From Rhizopus sp. PT2906 (Eukaryota > Mucoromycota > Mucoromycetes > Mucorales > Rhizopodaceae): a DNA stretch of 64,000 nt. The notes beneath the pieces are model-generated. The model did no database searches, had not been told where the DNA came from, and saw only the letters and a program-made list of their open reading frames with translations. The DNA lies in contig JAMYHX010000125.1 of NCBI GenBank assembly GCA_025529335.1, positions 26,834 to 90,833 of the forward strand. The letters are read 5' to 3'. The position numbers and the translations under genes were made by a program. Position 1 is the first letter of the stretch; every line of letters begins with the position of its first letter. Below, one piece after another: positions 60,062 through 64,000 of this stretch.

Positions 60062-61004
60062 TTAATGATCGTCTTCGTTTGGACCAGGGCAATTTTCATC
60101 AAGGTCCTCTTTATCCGCATATTTTGCTTTACACCAAAAGCAATAAAAATACTTTTCTCTTAAATAATTTGTAAGTCGTTCAATCTTTTCCTCCAGCTAT
60201 AGAATATTGTATCAGTATCTATTACATACTAGTATTGTCTACATCGTACCGGAAGTGACTTTAGCTCTTCAACCTGTTCTGGTGGATATTCTAGTTTGTC
60301 TTCTTTCTGCTCTTCCCCGTCTTCTTTTTCTTCTTCTTTTCCTTCATTATTATCATCTTCCGTGTCCTCTTTTTCAGGTTTAAGCACCCATAAAATGTTG
60401 GACTAGAGGAAAGACTAAGTAGACTATACGCATAATAAGGGCCATTTTTCATTTACCTCAACACCTGCTTCTTCGTCAAAATTTTGGCAAATAGACACAG
60501 CGGCCACAACATATCTCTGATACTGATTTTCCTTTGCTCTCTGGGCCATTGCTGTTCTAAATTCATCAGGATCCATGTGCAATTTTTTCTTTTCAAACTC
60601 TTCTTCTTCTTCTCTCTCTCGCTTTTTGCTCATGCCGAGCCCTTCTCGACTATTTCTCATATCGACCTTAATAGGTTCAACAATACCCTCGGTTCCCTTT
60701 TTGCCTAAAGCTGTTCCCTGTCTATATTTTAATAAGTATACACACACGGATTATTGCTTTATTACTTGAATCCCATCTTCATGAGCATCTGCATGCCTTT
60801 ATTACTTGTGTCGACTGCTGTTTTTAATCCTTTTTCTCGCTCTTCCTTTTCAAGAACATGACGAGGTTTGATCAAGCCTTTTTCGCGTTGCTCACGAAGT
60901 TGCCTTTTCCTTCTTTCTGAATAAGTCTCTTGCTTAGTTTGGTTTTCAAAACTAGCAGCTTCTTCCAAAAATTTGGACGACATATAATCTTCTTCGTCGC
61001 TCAT
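60062..61004 (-). CDS. GPATCH11: G-patch domain-containing protein 11
   Basis: Nuclear protein of the GPATCH11 family; G-patch proteins often activate DEAH helicases in RNA processing. Exons 61004-60766, 60721-60457, 60402-60250 and 60196-60062 give 263 residues. The start MSDEEDYMSSKFL resembles the animal protein. The G-patch is at about 70-110: NKGMQMLMKMGFKQGTALGK, GIVEPIKVDMR. A Lys/Glu coiled segment and an acidic stretch follow. The C-terminal DUF4187-type block reads LTNYLREKYFYCFWCKAKY, DKEDLDENCPGP, with the paired Cys of a small zinc knuckle. Convergent with mS35, stop codons about 40 bases apart. Confidence 0.93.
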
Positions 61005-61084
61005 TTTGACAAGTGATGTTGAAAAAGAAAATAAATAAAATAAAATGGACTTGTATTTTACACTCAATGCATAACTCCTAGCTT

Positions 61085-61115
<31 letters not shown>

Positions 61116-61381
61116 TTCAAGTTGTATAGTCTTTTTGGTTAGACAATCGCTTGAAAAGTCATTTATCAGCTATAGACGACCTCGACCACGTCGTGTGTCT
61201 TATCATCAATAAAGAGAGAAAATAAAGGTAGTTTGTATTACACTTTTGTTACTTTATTGTGTGTTCTTGTCATAAGAGCATCTGTATGGATTGATGCCAT
61301 GACAACAAAAAGATAAAAAGAATGAGAGAAAGAGAGAGATAAAAGGGAAAGAAAAAGAATGAGAGACAAAAGGGAGGACGA
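61005..61381. other. spacer between GPATCH11 and the GH17 gene
   Basis: Contains adjoining T22 and A11 runs at 61083-61115, able to form a hairpin, and a purine-rich stretch at about 61315-61380 next to the GH17 stop. No gene seen. Confidence 0.55.
61083..61115 (+). repeat. T22-A11 homopolymer hairpin
   Basis: Poly(T) directly followed by poly(A), self-complementary. Lies about 80 bases upstream of the GPATCH11 start codon. Confidence 0.85.
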
Positions 61382-62245
61382 TTAGCAACCAAGGCTAGTG
61401 ATGGGTGAAAGTGTCGACTTGAGGCTTCCGTCCGAATTCATGATACCCCAGTGTTGCTCAACACCTGCCTTGTAAGGCTCATCGAGTGCAGAGAACCAGA
61501 TCATGTCAATGTTCTTTTGGCGTGTCTGGCAGAGCACATTGGAGAGATACAGTCTCTGATTCTCGGCAGAGGGGACTGAGGCACCAAAGTTGTCACCAGC
61601 GGTTGGCCAGCCTGTTTCCGAGATACGCACAGGCTTGCCTTGAGCTATGCTGACTACAGACTGATAATGTTGCATCAGAGTGTTTGCTCCCTGGTCAGCC
61701 GTGACACCCTCCCAGTAAGGGAATGCGTTCATCATCAAAAAGTCCAGCTGTTCAACAACGACAGGAGGGAACTTGTAATAGACATCTGCGTTTGTCACAT
61801 TGACTCCCTTAGGCTTGACCAGGGCCTTGACCTTTTGTATGTATTGAGCCAGTGTGTTGGCGTCGGTGTCGTTGCGATAGAGCACCTCGGAGCCAACAAT
61901 GACGGCATCCACACGGCTGAGGCTTTCACCAGAGTTGATGATGTTTGTCAAGGCTTGCATCTCGCTTGCAAATGTATCAGGACGATCGATCCACATACCG
62001 AGATAGATGTTCATGCCCAAGGCATTAGCCGCTTGCAGAGCCAATTGTCCTTGATTACAGGGAGACAACGAAAACACACGCACTCGGTTTGTGTATTGCT
62101 TGATCTTGGTAAAGTCAGCCTTGAACTGGTCTAAGCTAGGACAAGCGTTGGTATTGATACCATAGTTGAGACCATAGAAGACGTCAGTGGCAGAGACGGC
62201 CAAAGAAAAAAGACCGAGTAAGGCGGCTGTAGAGAACAATTTCAT
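61382..62245 (-). CDS. secreted GH17 endo-beta-1,3-glucanase/glucanosyltransferase
   Basis: Cell-wall glycoside hydrolase of family 17 acting on beta-1,3-glucan. Intronless, 287 residues. A signal peptide (MKLFSTAALLGLFSLAVSA, about 1-19) targets it for secretion. Catalytic residues fit the family: Glu120 in VIVGSEVLYR (acid/base; usually VGNEV) and Glu210 in RISETGWP (nucleophile). A late aromatic block is IDMIWFSALDEPYKAG. Two NxT sites (NDTDAN, NVTNAD) could be glycosylated. There is no GPI-anchor signal, Ser/Thr-rich tail or carbohydrate-binding module, so it is a bare catalytic domain. It is the only clearly secreted enzyme in the window. Confidence 0.94.
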   Translation of the reverse strand: MKLFSTAALLGLFSLAVSATDVFYGLNYGINTNACPSLDQFKADFTKIKQYTNRVRVFSLSPCNQGQLALQAANALGMNIYLGMWIDRPDTFASEMQALTNIINSGESLSRVDAVIVGSEVLYRNDTDANTLAQYIQKVKALVKPKGVNVTNADVYYKFPPVVVEQLDFLMMNAFPYWEGVTADQGANTLMQHYQSVVSIAQGKPVRISETGWPTAGDNFGASVPSAENQRLYLSNVLCQTRQKNIDMIWFSALDEPYKAGVEQHWGIMNSDGSLKSTLSPITSLGC

Positions 62246-62605
62246 CCTTGTGTGAGAGTGTGTATGTGTGTGTGGAAATAGGTTCTAATGAAGAAAAGAA
62301 AGAAGAACGATCCAAGAGAGAAAAATAGAATATAAAAATAGAGAAGGGAGACAATTAAAGCGACGCTGATGGGTTAGCGCGGAAGCGGGGGGAAAGGCAG
62401 GGAACAAGCCAGTAAGAAAAAGATGGGGAGAAGGGAAAAGAGCGCAGACATCTGAAACCTACACCGCTGAAGAAAAGCAATCGATAAACCATAATTAATT
62501 TTGGGCGATCACTATTACTCAGGTTTCGAATAACAGAAAAGAAAAAAAATTCTCGACCTGATTCGTTTAGCCACTGCCTCTGCCACTGCCACTGCCTCTG
62601 CCACT
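62246..62605. other. GH17 promoter region
   Basis: Upstream of the GH17 gene. Purine-rich and GT-rich near the start (62250-62345), G-rich at about 62385-62400. Irregular CTGCCA/GCCTCT units begin at about 62570 and run into the inverted repeat. No gene seen. Confidence 0.5.
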
Positions 62606-62645
62606 GCCTCTGCCTCTGCCTCTGCCTCTGCCTCTCTCTGCCTCT
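62570..62645 (+). repeat. CTGCC-(A/T)CT minisatellite
   Basis: Tandem six-base units alternating GCCACT and GCCTCT, becoming pure GCCTCT toward the right. The pure part belongs to the left arm of the inverted repeat. Confidence 0.9.
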
Positions 62646-64000
62646 TTGCTCTTGCCCTGCATTACGTCAGACTATAGAAGAACATCATCTATTTTGTTAC
62701 CTTTTTTGTGTTAAATTTTGTTGATTTATAAACCACACAATCAAGCAACTGATACAAAGAATTAGTTTATACGCTTAATTCATAGAATATTATTGATATA
62801 TTAACAGTCTTCTGCTAATTGTTTCGTTATCTACTTCACTGTTTGATGAAACTATACTTAAGCTTCAAATTATTATCTACTATGATCAAAGTACTTTCAA
62901 GATAGGTCGGTCTCTTTCACAACATAAAGAGGAACTTGGAACAATCATTGCATTTTTATTTTTTAAAACCCTCAAATTGGCTGTGGAACCGCTGTACATG
63001 AGTGGCCTCACTCTTTTTTCTTTTCTTGCGAGCAAAACGCAGCTTAAGAGCACTTGATTACGCTGTTTATTACATTGATAAAGTAAGCATATTAAAGTTC
63101 AAGCCAAATGTTTATGCTGTAGACTCTCGACTACTGGATGCCCGCCGGGAGCATGAATGACATTTTGGAATCGAAAAATATTACGTAATAGAGTTTATAC
63201 ATCAACAATCCAGGTGAATATCGCAGGAAGTTTAAAGCGGCGGCTGCGAATCCTTTCGAAAAATGATATTCCAATATCGCAAATGCTTAGTATCTTTGTA
63301 TTCCGTAATCGAGCATTCATTGTAATTCATCTTTTGAACATTACAGCTGTTACACCTTTTAATAAGTGGAAGAGTGAAAAAGTACCGTCTGCAAATAAGC
63401 GTAAAACATTAGTGGATGTCATTTACTTATGCTTCATCCCAAGAGTAAAAACAAGGAGAGCATCACACATACCAAAGGGCAAACCCCTAGTTCATTTTTC
63501 CTACAAACATATGATGGCTGGGCATAGACCCTATCATGACCATATTAATCCTCAAGCAGAAAATATCAATAATAAAAGTTGGCAGACGCTGGACTATTGT
63601 ATGTAGTACTACGATGACGGTAAATTCTTTATTGTGGCAGTAGGAATGCCAAACATGATTTATATCTCATATCTTACGAAATACATATCGTCATAACCAA
63701 ACAGGGAGCCAATGTCAGATGAAACATATGCTTGCACGGTACATCAACATAAACTTCCCGCCCACTGCCAAGAATTACTAAATAAAAAAGCAATAAAACA
63801 ATAAAAAACTCCTGATCCTGGGCAAGCAGAGACGAAATGAAAGCCACATGTCCCTAAAATGAACCCTCCCTCTCCCTTAAAGAAGAAGAATATCTTTTTA
63901 GATGGTTTACTTTTCATTTTTTCTTCTTCTATAGTCTGACGTAATGCAGGGCAAGAGCAAAGAGGCAGAGAGAGGCAGAGGCAGAGGCAGAGGCAGAGGC
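62606..64000. mobile_element. foldback-like structure bounded by a 77-bp perfect inverted repeat
   Basis: The left arm at 62606-62682 is the exact reverse complement of 63924-64000, which runs to the window edge. Each arm has five GCCTCT units at the outside, then unique sequence (CTTGCCCTGCATTACGTCAG) toward the inside. The 1.24-kb interior is not inverted and has no recognised gene; it carries MITE copy 2. Tandem-repeat arms are typical of foldback transposons. The right boundary is outside the window. Confidence 0.65.
63117..63323 (-). mobile_element. MITE-like element, copy 2 (inverted, diverged)
   Basis: Begins AGACTCTCGACTACTGG after CTGT and ends GTATTCCGTAATCGAG. Its reverse complement aligns with the copy at 52431-52633, sharing CTTTAAACTTCCTGCGA-like and TTCACCTGGATTGT interior blocks with many point differences. 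It sits inside the inverted-repeat structure at the right edge, so the insertion is nested. Confidence 0.75.

Noticed and set aside
61640..62134. 164-residue plus-strand frame opposite the GH17 gene
   Set aside because: Antisense shadow of a high-quality coding region.
62570..62645. CRISPR-like repeat array
   Set aside because: Units are contiguous six-base repeats without spacers, in a eukaryotic genome.
63157..63606. 149-residue plus-strand frame at the right end
   Set aside because: Runs through the MITE copy and random sequence; no domain.

Overview
This window looks like nuclear chromosomal DNA of an early-diverging filamentous fungus, most likely Mucoromycota and probably Mucorales. 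Nearly every gene is broken by very short GT-AG introns of about 45-70 bp, many with a CTAAC-type branch site. The DNA is AT-rich with long poly(A/T) and CT/GA tracts near genes. The gene content is eukaryotic: exosome, Rab, sirtuin, kinesin, PEX22 and three mitochondrial ribosomal proteins. A FAR1-type factor, a carotenoid-oxygenase-like gene and Mutator-like transposase debris fit Mucorales. No rRNA, tRNA or CRISPR was seen. The species assignment is inference. Exon coordinates below were deduced by eye from reading-frame continuity and splice signals.

Region by region. 0-5.5 kb: RIO1 kinase (cut by the left edge), a membrane-anchored M24 peptidase and a TARG1-like macrodomain protein, all minus strand, then RRP6 on plus. 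5.9-16.6 kb: a run of plus-strand genes: a JEN1-like carboxylate transporter, a FAR1-domain factor, a GNAT acetyltransferase, a carotenoid-oxygenase homologue lacking most iron ligands, and PMP3. 18.4-30.4 kb: an M17 aminopeptidase, a D-2-hydroxyacid dehydrogenase, a PGAP2-like membrane protein, indoleamine 2,3-dioxygenase, a Ctk2-like cyclin, a cytochrome P450 and a Rab11/Ypt31 GTPase. 32.3-44.8 kb: an STE20/PAK-like kinase, an Rvs167-type BAR-SH3 protein, mitoribosomal uL1m, a kinesin-7 with a predicted C-terminal membrane anchor, mitoribosomal uL5m and an Hst3/4-type sirtuin. 44.8-50.5 kb: a gene-poor block with broken transposon-derived genes. 50.5-62.2 kb: a membrane-anchored CCCH zinc-finger protein, PEX22, an F-box/LRR-like protein, SEN34, mitoribosomal mS35, GPATCH11 and a secreted GH17 glucanase. 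62.6-64 kb: a 77-bp perfect inverted repeat built partly of GCCTCT units encloses a second copy of a roughly 200-bp MITE-like repeat also found at 52.4 kb.

The genes form no single pathway. Most are housekeeping genes packed head-to-tail or divergently. The most unusual items are the kinesin-7 (6-nt and 4-nt micro-exons restoring a conserved motif, plus a tail anchor), the dioxygenase-like probable pseudoenzyme, the macrodomain with altered ligand loops, the membrane-tethered CCCH protein, and the foldback-like structure at the right edge.
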